From assembly GCA_018340805.1 (NCBI GenBank), contig JACMZG010001875.1, forward strand, positions 225,596-289,595: a DNA stretch of 64,000 bases, in the 5' to 3' direction. Positions 1 to 9,712 of the stretch are shown here, in pieces. The DNA comes from Microvelia longipes (lineage: Eukaryota > Arthropoda > Insecta > Hemiptera > Veliidae). A program made the translations under genes and the position numbers. How positions within the stretch are numbered: the stretch's first letter is position 1; each line of letters begins with the position of its first letter. The notes under the pieces are model-generated. The model was given only the letters and a program-made list of their open reading frames with translations, ran no database searches and had not been told where the DNA came from.

Positions 1-860
1 TATTTATTTATTTTATTTCTTTTTTTAAAAATTTTATATTTTTTTTTTTTTATATTCTAATTCTTCCACTAAAAACGCAAGAAAAACTTGAAGATTCCGT
101 TTTAACTGTTCACTGTAGATAGATACCGACAGTTTCGTTAATGCAGCCTTTATAGTATTTAACAATTTTTTTAAAGGAATATCATATTCAACTTTTATAT
201 ATTTTTAAGTGCTATATAAATATATATATATAGATAATAAGCACTGTTAAAAAGCCATTTTTAGGGAAAAGTACTAAAAAACTTTTCGGTAAGGTGAAAA
301 GTACCATCTTAATGGTTTTTCCACTCCACGGCATCTCTTTATGTATTCAACGTTGTTTTTAATTTCATTGAAAAACTTTTCCGTACAATTTTTCTATTAT
401 ATTATAAAAAGCATATTTAATATTTTCTTTGTCATAATTGATGTCATTGTTGACTTGACGGTAAAATGTGAAACAATGACAAAAAGTTTTAAATAAAGCC
501 ATTGTCGTTACATCTTTATTTAAAGTTAAAGAATTTTAAATTTTAAAGAAAGAAGCTTTTTTCATCTTAACCCAGAAAAGTGCAAAATATTATTAATTTT
601 GTTTCGTATTTCTACAAACTTAAGTGAAACCTTGCTGGCACTAGAGTATTTTAATTATTCATTCATTCCCTGCCTTATTTGTTTGATATCCTTATAAGTT
701 GACAACCTATCAGTTATTTTTTTGCATGCCGTAGAGAAAAGTGAAATAGTTTACAATAATAATGACCCGCAATGTCTTCTACTGAAAAGCTTCAGTATTT
801 TTATGAGAACCATTTTTTCAAGCAATATAGATTGAAAAAGTGTCAATCTAATCTCTAAAT
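1..860. other. AT-rich non-coding sequence
   Basis: No credible reading frame, RNA gene or repeat family seen. It holds homopolymer T runs and a short TA tract near 215-235. It lies in what I infer to be a large Lar intron or its flank. Confidence 0.5.
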
Positions 861-1181
861 CAGTTTGCAACGAGCCAATGCTGCGAAAAATAACGGCATG
901 AAAAAAAAACTTTAAATTAGTTAAGAGCTATTGCTGCAAAAAAATAAGATTATAAAAATATTCTTCTTTAAATTAGTTTGATTAGTTTGTTGCAAGCTAA
1001 TGTTGCAAAAAATAACGGTATAAAAAAATTTTCTTTAGATTAGTTAGTTACAAGCTATTGCTGCAAAACATAAGGTCATAAAAATATGATTCTTTAAATT
1101 AGTATGATTAGTTTGTTGCGAGCTAATGTTGCGAAAAATAACGGAATGAAAAAATTTCTTTAAATTAGTTTGTTACGAGCC
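861..1181 (+). repeat. Tandem array with alternating A/B units
   Basis: Five half-units alternate in two types. The A type (about 60 bp) carries AATGCTGCGAAAAATAACGG or close variants. The B type (about 68 bp) carries TATTGCTGCAAAA followed by ATAAG and TAAAAATAT. The order is A-B-A-B-A, so the true period is a dimer of about 128 bp, a small higher-order repeat. Each unit ends in a variant of TTTAAATTAGTTTG. No protein is implied. Confidence 0.8.
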
Positions 1182-2480
1182 ACTATACTAATTTCCTTTA
1201 CAAATCAACACCAAATATGTTAATAATAGTTTTTATAACATTATGGTGTACTTTCATTTCTGTCAGAAACATAAAAGCGCTACATACCTTTAAGTGGTTT
1301 TGTCTCAAACTAGACATAGCGTTTTCGACGTTGACGGAATATAATCAATTTTTTATGATTTAAATACAATATGACGTAGGCTTCGTCATCACACAATTGT
1401 TTATTCAGTTCTGCAGTAACTAAAGCCTTTTTCTTCCTCATGTAAATAACTAATCGTTCTTTTTCATTACTCATTTCATTTGCACATTCACTCCATTCTT
1501 CTTTCCCAGAAAACTCTCTTGCTTTTTATTTGCCTTATTTTTCCAAACACTTAGTAAAGGTTATCATTACCTACAGGGTTGCCAAGGTAGTACGTGACGA
1601 GAATTTTCTTCATCCTGGCTGCGTAAGGAATAGAGCGAGATACCGTATACACAACCTCACACTCCGATTTTACTCTTTCCCCCTCTAACTACACTTACAC
1701 ACCTTTAAAAATATTTAATTAAACCCTTCTTCCAACCTATCCATGCCATTTCCTATCTTTTTTAAGTCTATTTTAAGCGAATTGTATATAAGGATAATAC
1801 GTCAGTGAGGTAAAAACTACATCTATTTATTTAGGAGAAGGGCCAAGACGAAAATCCCTATAGTCAACGCAACCTATGATAGATACACCATTTGAGTTTT
1901 ATTAATCAAGTTCTTAATAGACAAAAGTATAGAACATTTATTTTGAATGAGCCATGTTTTAAACATTTGACTTAAACATAAAAAAACACTAATGTTCCTT
2001 TCCATTGAAGCTCTTAGCTTAATCTTATTAAAAACTGTCTTTTTGGGTCAACGCTGTTATCACATGCATGCTCCGATACACATTTTATACAACCTGATAT
2101 GCATGATATTACATACAAGACAAAAGAGGTAACCAATATATCAATACAAGGTACACACCATCTCAAAACAATAGGATTCAAATTAGCTTGATTTAGATTT
2201 TCATTCAACTTTACTTAAAAATTTGTTTGCTTTGCAATATTTTTAACAATTTTAATAGCCTAAAAATAAAAATTGACTGTTTTTATACGCTTATAACGAC
2301 AATTATAAGTTACCTAATTTTATTGTGTTACCTTATCTAATCAAAGTTAAATGTTTAATTTTTTATATTCTATATTAAGCGTATAATTTTGGTTAATATT
2401 TATTTAAACAATCATACCTGTAAAACTCCACGCGTGAATCGAATTCTTGAATCAATAAGACATGAAATATAATAAGACGC
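1182..2480. other. Unassigned AT-rich sequence
   Basis: No recognised gene or repeat. A 64-codon minus-strand frame at 2014-2208 has no recognisable domain and is probably chance. About 1570-1700 is less AT-rich than its surroundings but shows no coding pattern. Confidence 0.4.
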
Positions 2481-2487
2481 TAAATAT

Positions 2488-3043
2488 TTGAATATAATGT
2501 CAAGACGGAACATCAAGGCTTTTGAGAATGTCAATAACAACAATTTATTGGAGATTTACAGAGGAACAACTATGCTATTAGAGAATGTCATAGGAACAAC
2601 ATCGTTATTGGAGAATGTCAGAGGAACAGCAATGTTATTGAAGAATGTCAGAGGAACAACAATGTTATTAGAGATGTCAGAGGAACAACAATGTTATTGG
2701 AGAATGTCAGAGGAACAACAATGTTATTGGAGAATTACAAGGAACAACTATGCTATTAGAGAATGTCATGGAACAACATCGTTATTGGAGAATGTCAGAG
2801 GAACAGCAATGTATTGAAGAATGTCAGCAACAATGTTATTGGAGAATGTCAGAGGAACAACAAATGTTATTGGAGAATTTTCAGAGGAACAGAAATGTTA
2901 TTGAAGAATTACAGAGGAACAACAATGTTATTGGAGAATGTCAAAGAAACAAAAAGGTTTTTAAAGGATGTCAGAGAAATGTCAAGGTTATTGGAGGAAG
3001 TCAGAGGAGCAACTATGTTTTTAGAGAGAACTTTATTCTTTAA
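2488..3043 (+). repeat. 30-bp minisatellite, open in several frames
   Basis: About 18 imperfect copies of a 30-bp unit containing GAGAATGTCAGAGGAACAAC and ATGTTATTG. Because 30 is a multiple of three and the unit lacks in-frame stops, overlapping frames stay open and yield artificial 10-residue repeats (for example ENVRGTTMLL in one frame and MSEEQQCYWR in another). Indels shift frames along the array. I read it as a minisatellite, not a gene. An expressed repeat peptide cannot be excluded from sequence alone. Confidence 0.85.
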
Positions 3044-4384
3044 TATGAAATAATTAAGTAAATTTTAGAATAAAAGGACAATAAAACCACCAGATAGAAT
3101 AAGCAAAACCATGAAGTACTCTTGTATTTAGGGTAAGTGTATTTTTAACTTTAGCGATAGTAATAAGGTATAATTTTAAAAAGGTATACTTTTTTAAAAT
3201 CAAGCGAACACGAAGCTTGGACAAAAGTTGAAAAGCGCTCATAAAATCACGTAACGACAGAAGTATGATTTAAAGAAAGAGTCAATTTAAAAAAATTTAC
3301 CTTTTCTTAAAAATACTACAAACCATCAAGCCAACTTAGAAATTCGTTCAGCAAGACTAAAAACAAACTTTTAACACCAGTAATTTTCCTCTTTTTTCAA
3401 AACAGTAACATCCCTCTTTCAAGTGAGGAAAATTGTTACTCACTTAGAAAAAAAGCTTTCCAAGGTAAATTTCCTCGCACTTCCCTTCCACTTTGGTTTT
3501 GAATGTTGAAAATGAACATACAAAGTTTAAAAAAAAGAGTTCTTTAAAGACTTAACATACTGCCTACCTTTATTAAGAGATACCGTATTCATTCTTAAGA
3601 TGTTATATCCCTGCGACCTTAAAACATGTAATAAGATAAAAAACGCTTTCTTAATTTGTAAAAACGGAAAAAAAGTTAAATTAACTTCAAAAAGTTTTTA
3701 AACACTAAACTCAAAAGAAAATATTATACATAAAGCATTAACTAACTCTTAAACTCTTATAATGTCAAATTAATGCTTTCAATTTAATAAGCAAAAAATG
3801 AAAATAACTGCAGCACAACACTACAGCATTGCAGATGCAACATAAATATGAATAATTCCAGTCATTCCACAAATGTGGCTATAAAAATGATACATTTTAA
3901 GCACTACTTGTAGTAATAATAGTTTAAGAAACTTCAGAGAAAATTTATAAATTTTAATACTAAGCAGTATAATAATTTAGAGAAGTTTGAAATTTTAAAC
4001 AAAATTAATAGAGGTAAAGTTTTCTTGTTTTGAAAGAATAAATCAAATCATACATAGTTTTATTTCATTTTTTATTTGGGTTTTGAGATTTTCCGGGTAG
4101 TGGAAAATGCCGTAATAATTGTATGCTTAACAAGTTTAAACAAATTTAAGTAGTTAAATTTAATATTAGTTATTACATTATTAATTCAGAGATGATCACC
4201 AATTTTAAATATAATTCATATTGAAATAAGAGCTTCATCATAAAACTTCCTGAATTATTAAATGCGTCGGTGGTACTTGATAGAGGGAGTGGCAGAATAA
4301 CGTATTCTAACTCACTCAAACATAGATCACAGAAAAGTCTTAAGCCGATCAAATCAAAAATTATGTGGGCACAAACGCCTTTCA
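3044..4384. other. Unassigned AT-rich sequence
   Basis: No supported gene. A minus-strand frame of 78 codons at 4173-4409 runs into the next tandem array and has no recognisable family. Nothing else seen. Confidence 0.4.
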
Positions 4385-4945
4385 CAGACAAGTCTTTGTT
4401 TATTTCCACAAAAAAGACTAAGACAATCCTGTGACGTCACAACAAAACTTGTAATAACAAGTCTTTGTTAGTTTCCAAAATAAGACTAATACAATCCTGT
4501 GACGTCACAACAAAACTTTTAATAATAAGTTTTTGTTTATTAACTAAAAGAAACAAGACTTATACAATGCTGTGATGTCACAAACAATTGAAAACTATTC
4601 TTTGTTTATTTACAAAAAAGAACATGACTAATACAGTACTGTGACGTCACAACACAACTTGTAAAAACAATTCTTTGTTTATTTACCAAAAAGAAAAGAC
4701 TTATAACAATGTTGTGATGTCACAACACAACTTGTTAAAAAACAATTCTTTGTTTATTACCCAAAAAGAACAAGACTAATACAATACTGTGACGTCACAA
4801 CACAACTTTTAATAATAAGTCTTTGTTTATTAACCAAAAAGAACAAGACTAATACAATACTGTGACGTCACAACACAACTTATATTAATAAGTCTTTATT
4901 TATAAAATATAACAATACTAATGCAATCCTGTGACGTCACAACAC
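4385..4945 (+). repeat. Tandem array, about 70-bp unit, CRE palindromes
   Basis: Eight copies of a 68-74 bp unit built as TCTTTGTTTATT, AAGACTAATACAAT, GTGACGTCACAAC, then AACTTGTAATAA. The palindrome GTGACGTCAC, which contains the CREB/ATF site TGACGTCA, is intact at 4431, 4499, 4641, 4789, 4862 and 4931. It is changed to GTGATGTCAC at 4572 and 4714. Known: TGACGTCA binds bZIP factors of the CREB/ATF group. Inferred: the array is a possible multi-site cluster. The palindrome may simply be part of a satellite unit. Confidence 0.85.
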
Positions 4946-5639
4946 AACTTGTAATAACTGACATGCACTATCCTGACTCACAAACAAACCTTAAACCTTT
5001 ATCACACACATATTATAATTATTAAACATCACGCTAATAAACAATCAAATAGCAAATCATCAACTCATTTCTATAATTGATACAAATAGAAATTTACGAC
5101 AAAAACAAAATATAATATTATACTTTTAACTATAAAATATTACAACAAGAAAATTAAAATTAAAGTAAATATTATAAATTTATAGTTATTGATTGGCATA
5201 TGTAAGATGCAAATATAAATTATTTAACGTTTAGAATATCACAGAGATCACATGTTTCAATATACTGCCTTGAGGTGTGGTTTCCTATCTATATAACTTT
5301 GGTTAAACTTTCCTCATACAAAGGTAATAATGAAGTTATCAGTAAAGTAAACCTAAAGCCCTTAAGGTCCCCTTTTGTAGTTTAATAAAGGCCTTTGTTC
5401 GCATTATAATATTACAATAACGTAGGTGAAATACTATGATCTGTATAAACAGGAGTGTTCGAACATTTAAATAGTATTACAGGAGTGTAACTTTCTTAAA
5501 TGACAAAGAGTTTAATAATGCTGAATTGAAAGAGAATTGACGATATTTAATATTATTAGGCTACTAATAGGTAAAAGTAATACTGTGTTATGAGAAGTCG
5601 TAAAATATTAAGGAAAAAGGCAAACGAATTAAAACATGT
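4946..5639. other. Unassigned AT-rich sequence
   Basis: No gene, RNA or clear repeat detected. Confidence 0.4.
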
Positions 5640-5870
5640 CAAATATGGGGCTATGGGTTTCTTATCTCAGATATCAACGTTATAGAAAAACCTCAGACCA
5701 CCATTCGGTCTGCTTTTCAACTTTATGGTCACTTAGAGTGGTGGTATCAACTTTGGACCGGTTTCATTCGACTTTTTTTCACGGCGAAAAATAAGAAATC
5801 CTGAATTTCATCGATTTTTTGAAAACACTAGAAAGTCTCGCAAAACCTACATTACAATTATTTTTGTCCC
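5640..5870 (+). repeat. Dispersed repeat, copy 1 of a pair
   Basis: This stretch resembles 16590-16775. Both have a block starting GGTCA, with GGTGG and then ATCAACTTTGGA or ATCGACTTCGGA about 15 bases later. After that comes a C/T-rich block and finally CGATTTTTTGAAAA. Divergence is high. The family is unknown and no terminal repeats are evident. Confidence 0.5.
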
Positions 5871-6145
5871 GTACCCTATTGTTTTTTAAATATGTGAGAT
5901 GTCATTAACCAAATATTAAAAATTACAAAACATATTAAAATTATCTGAACATGGTGAAATTTTTTACACCATTAATTAACACAGGTAAGAAGATGAAAAA
6001 TTATAATCAGCATTAGTTCCACTTTTATCGATTGATATGTATCAATAAAAATATCTTTTTGTGACTATACATTTGAAAATTTGCTTATATCGTGGCAGTA
6101 TGATATTTATATAAACCAGCAATGGACAAACTGATTAAAAGACAA

Positions 6146-6236
6146 CACCTGTGTGGCCACGAAGCGGCCATATACCCAACGCAAACGACGCCCAGCGGCC
6201 GAGGCGCGAACGCAGAGCCCGTAAAGTGGCCAAGAG
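6146..6236. other. Short GC-rich island
   Basis: About 90 bases of unusually GC-rich sequence (for example CGCCCAGCGGCCGAGGCGCG) in an otherwise AT-rich region, just before a TE-A copy. It has an inverted GGCC/GGCC pair near its left edge. Other TE-A copies lack it. It may be a fragment of another element or foreign DNA. I do not recognise it. Confidence 0.6.
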
Positions 6237-6558
6237 ACCAAATCTCTCATGCTTAATAGCATTTAAGCAAGAGCAAAAAATCGGCTACGGGGTGCCTCGG
6301 AACTTTTCCTCATTACATCAAATTCGCTACGCTCATCGCTCGTCCTAGGAAATACAGCCTTTGGATTCGCTTCACTCGTCTTCAGATAGTAAAGACGAGT
6401 TCAGCGGTCGGCGTGAACTCAGCTCGGCTTCTCTTGGCGGGTTCGGCGTTTCTTTTCAGCGGTCACCCAAACAGCACTGAGCACGCTCAATGCTCCTCAA
6501 TTGTTATGATCCTAAAGATGATTAATGCTCTCAATGCTCAATGCTCCTCAATTGTTAT

Positions 6559-6948
6559 GATTTCTAAAGATGTTTTTCTGCTAAAAAAAAGAGCTATCCG
6601 TATACTAGAGGGAGTTAAACAAATAGAAACTTGCAAACCTCTCTTTTGTCAAATGGAGAATTATGACAGTCTATGGCTTATATATTATGGAATGTTTAAA
6701 GGCATGTTTTGAGGAATTTGGGCTCTAAACAAAAACAAGGTGATCTCCATCGCTACGAGAACTAGGAGAGGTTGTGACCTCAAACTACCATCAGTAAGAC
6801 TTAATAAAACCTACAAAGGTCCTAGTTTCATGGAAATAAAAATATATAATCACCTACCAGATGGTATAAGAGCTCTAAAACCTCAAAAACCTACCATAAT
6901 TTCTACTAAGTCCTGAGCGCATGTAGTATTATCAATGGAGCATGCGCT

Positions 6949-7013
<65 letters not shown>

Positions 7014-7216
7014 CAAAAATGCTTAAACAAAGACAAAGAAGTATTATTGCTTAATCCATGTATGAACTAATGATTATTTTAATTTGAACTTTAATAATTT
7101 GTAATTTTTTCTGTTTCTTTTTCTCTCATTTGTAATGTAAAGTGAATTTTTTGACTAAACCAAGAATTGCTTATTAATTTGATGGTTGTAAAATTATATA
7201 AATAAATAAATAAATA
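6559..7216 (+). pseudogene. LINE ORF2 C-terminus and 3' UTR (broken)
   Basis: This is the 3' end of a non-LTR retrotransposon of the Jockey/CR1-like group. Up to 6712 the frame reads KKRAIRIL, then CKPLF. After a frame change near 6713-6727 it continues from 6728 as TRTRRGCDLKLPSVRLNKTY, then FMEIKIYNHLPDGIRAL. This is the classic region after the reverse transcriptase domain (KRAIRII, LPS.R and G.K.YN.LP motifs). A UTR-like region follows and ends in (AAAT)n at about 7200, the usual LINE tail. It is 5'-truncated and inserted into a TE-A copy. A 51-bp stretch at the junction is duplicated (TGCTCCTCAATTGTTATGAT at 6491 and 6542). Confidence 0.85.
6950..7010 (+). repeat. Internal poly(A) run after a stem-loop
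   Basis: An uninterrupted run of about 61 A lies inside the LINE 3' region, not at its end. It is directly preceded by a perfect 10-bp inverted repeat, TGAGCGCATG (6914-6923) and CATGCGCTCA (6941-6950), with a 17-base loop. Similar short A runs flank it, so slippage expansion is likely. Confidence 0.9.
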
Positions 7217-8011
7217 AATCCAACAAATATCTTAGATATACTTGTCATATTGAAACAAAACTTAGTGTACTTATTTATTAGGTAATAATATACACATGTA
7301 CCAAATTTCAACTCAATTGGACCATTTTTAAATTTTTTTAACTAATGTTGATAATGATATGAAACTTAGCACATATGTTAGTCTTATCCATAGTCACATG
7401 TGTGCCAAATCTCAATCCGATCGCATCATTTTTACGCGCTTTATGATTTTTCGATATTTCGCTGTGTCATTATTGCGGGTTAATGAATCATAACAAAAAT
7501 GTTTTCTGAATAGGACAACTACAGGAATAGACTGATTTTTGTACAAAACTTCAACTCTCTAGCATAAATAAACTGGGCGCTATGATGATAACACACACAG
7601 ACAGACAACTTTGCCAAAACCACTCAGGAGGCCTTAAAAACGCCTGAAACGGATAATTCCGGTATCGATATTTCGGGTTTTTTGCAAACACAATACTTTT
7701 CCTATATACCTACGGTATAAATGAGGTAAAAAGTCTGAAAAAGTAATAGTGACAATTAATACTAATATTACTACATTTGTAAATTTTAATCTATTTTTTG
7801 ACCCATTAATGTTACAAAAAATACTTTAAATAGTCAACGACTAACACAACTTTATGTAAACTGACATTTCTTCTCTGCCGAAGAAATATTTATCCAATCT
7901 TGGTTATTAAAGAAGGCCAACCCTAAAGGAAATGAAAGAAAAAAACAAAATATGATTTTCAACTACTGAATTATGAAGGATAGAAAATCAATTGGAAATA
8001 TTAGGTAATAG

Positions 8012-8251
8012 AAACCAAAGATAGCTAAGGGAGTTAGGGGTTTAGCGACTATATCCGAGAGTAAACGTGAACTACAGGAGTTACGGACTATCCGGGAATT
8101 ACAGACAAGTATCAGGGGAGAACTAAATCAGCTGATAACTCAAGGGTTAATCCCTCATTCACTATTTGCGAAAGGGCTAATTCCCCTTCCTATTGGAAAG
8201 TACCCCAAGAATATTGAAAGGAAAGGTGGTCATCACACTAACATCCTTTAG
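8012..8251 (+). other. Unrecognised open frame, about 79 codons
   Basis: A stop-to-stop frame without an ATG start, less AT-rich than its surroundings. Its translation is protein-like: an amphipathic, probably coiled-coil stretch (SESKRELQELRTIRELQTS, then GELNQLITQ) followed by a hydrophobic, proline-containing end. I do not recognise the family. It could be a remnant of a gag-like or other element protein, or chance. There is no splice or promoter evidence. Confidence 0.25.
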
Positions 8252-8505
8252 AGTAAGGTAAACTAAATTTCGACGAGTTAATACGAGAACCGTACTGTAA
8301 ATGGAAGAAACATTCTCTAGGTTAGCAGGCTAATTTGTAAAGAACAACGTATCAATAGTGTTCATAACATCTTTAACAACAGCAGTCACTCCATGGTCAC
8401 TTTCCCACCAACTAACCCATTTGAAGGGACTTAACTGTTTCCTAGTCTTAAAGACCCTCGCTACGTATTTTTTGGTTATTGCATGCATACGAAATCACGC
8501 CAAAT

Positions 8506-8850
8506 AGCAACAATTCATTTTCTAGACTGGTTCCCTGCAAGTACAAAGTACATAGTACCTCAAAGCCATGTTCAAACTTAATTAATAAAATTAAAAGTAC
8601 CATGATACATTCTAGCAAAACTAGCAACAATTCATTTTCTAGACTGGTTCCCTGCAAGTACAAAGTACATAGTACCTCAAAGCCATGTTCAAACTTAATT
8701 AATAAAATTAAAAGTACCATGATACATTCTAGCAAAACTAGCAACAATTCATTTTCTAGACTGGTTCCCTGCAAGTACAAAGTACATAGTACCTCAAAAG
8801 CCATGTTCAAACTTAATTAATAAATTAAAAGTACCATGATACATTCATAT
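8506..8850 (+). repeat. 117-bp tandem triplication
   Basis: Three nearly identical 117-bp units start at 8506, 8623 and 8740 (each begins AGCAACAATTCATTTTCTAG). The third has small indels near its end. Since 117 is divisible by three, long frames stay open on both strands (8448-8810 minus, 8479-8820 plus). These are artefacts of the repeat. The near identity implies recent unequal exchange or an assembly error. Confidence 0.9.
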
Positions 8851-8856
8851 ATTATT

Positions 8857-9712
8857 ACTTTTCCTCATTAATACCGTAGGTATATATAAACTAAATTGTA
8901 TTTAAAAATATATAAATACATATCGCAACCGGGATGTCACCAGATCTATCCGTTTCAGGTGTTTTTAAGGCCTTTTAAGGTTTTACAAAGTTGTCTGTCT
9001 GTAAATGTGTATGTGTCTGTTATCAACGCAGCTCCAAGTGTATTTATGTTAGAGGTTGAAACTTTGTACAAAAAATAGTCAACTCTGTAGTTGTGCTATT
9101 CAAAAATATTATTGATGAAATATTTTCATGTCACCACTAACCCATAATAATGACTTAGCAAATATTTATAAAACACGGAAAATGAAGCGATCAGATTGAG
9201 ATTTGGCACCCGTGTAGCCATGTAGAAGACTAAGAAATGTGCTGTGTTTCATTTCATTATAAGCATTAGTTCAATTTTTATCAAATGGCTTGTGTAATAA
9301 AAAAAATCGGAAAATAAAAAATTCAATTTAATTGGATTATTTTCCGATTTTTTTATTACACAAGCCATTTGATAAAAAATTGAACTAATGCTTATAATGA
9401 AATGAAACTTAGCACATTTGTTAGTCTTCTACATGGCTACAACGGGTGCCAAATCTCAATTGAAATTTAATAATTTCAATTTTAATTCAATGTTTATTCA
9501 TTTTAATTTTTATTTTTAATTTAATAATAAACGTAAAGTGTGTATCATTACGTAATAAATAAGTTTCGTTCAATACGACAAGTATATCCATGCATTTTTT
9601 TGGATCATAAAAGTTAAGCGACATCGAGCGTGGTCAGTGCCTGGATGGGTGATAGCTGGTAATGAAACGGATGTAATATACTATTTGAGGACGATCGAAG
9701 CGAGTACCCGAG
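8857..9712 (-). mobile_element. TE-A copy with internal palindrome
   Basis: Minus-orientation TE-A copy. The 3' terminal hairpin is at 8857-8890, and the region where the family has CACACACAGACAGACA is represented by GTCTGTCTGTAAATGTGTAT. The 5' portion is at 9540-9712 (GAGCGTGGTCAGTGCCTGG, then GATCGAAGCGAGTACCCGAG). In its middle, 9195-9317 is copied in inverted orientation at 9337-9460, leaving a 19-base spacer. The family segment that should follow is missing, so an inversion-duplication has rearranged this copy. Confidence 0.85.
9195..9460. repeat. Near-perfect 124-bp inverted repeat
   Basis: The arms 9195-9317 and 9337-9460 are reverse complements with few mismatches. For example, ATTGAGATTTGGCACCCGTG is matched by its complement ending at 9460, and ATCGGAAAATAA is matched near the centre. 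The spacer is 19 bases. Such a palindrome could extrude as a cruciform and is prone to deletion or assembly error. Confidence 0.9.

Larger units (their letters stand above)
6277..7734 (+). mobile_element. TE-A copy, interrupted by a LINE
   Basis: This is the fullest TE-A copy. It begins with the conserved head (GGGTGCCTCGGAACTTTTCC in the family), then GCTACGCTCATCG and CGCTTCACTCGTC palindromic motifs and the CAGCGGTCACCC block. It resumes at 7217 with AGATATACTTGTCATATTGA. It ends with the family tail (TGAAACGGATAATTCCGG, TTTTTTGCAAACACAATACT) and the hairpin CTATATACCTACGGTATA before GAGG. The outer motif ACTTTTCCTCATT is inverted at the 3' end. No transposase is present, so the family is non-autonomous. 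Positions 6559-7216 are a nested LINE. Confidence 0.85.

Noticed and set aside
2014..2208. Small membrane protein (64 codons, minus strand)
   Set aside because: Hydrophobic by composition only, with no conserved motif or context.
4385..4945. CRISPR array
   Set aside because: The whole 70-bp unit is repeated, with no unique spacers, and the DNA is eukaryotic.
8448..8820. Repeat-protein gene on either strand
   Set aside because: The 117-bp unit is a multiple of three, which keeps frames open; there is no codon bias or start context.
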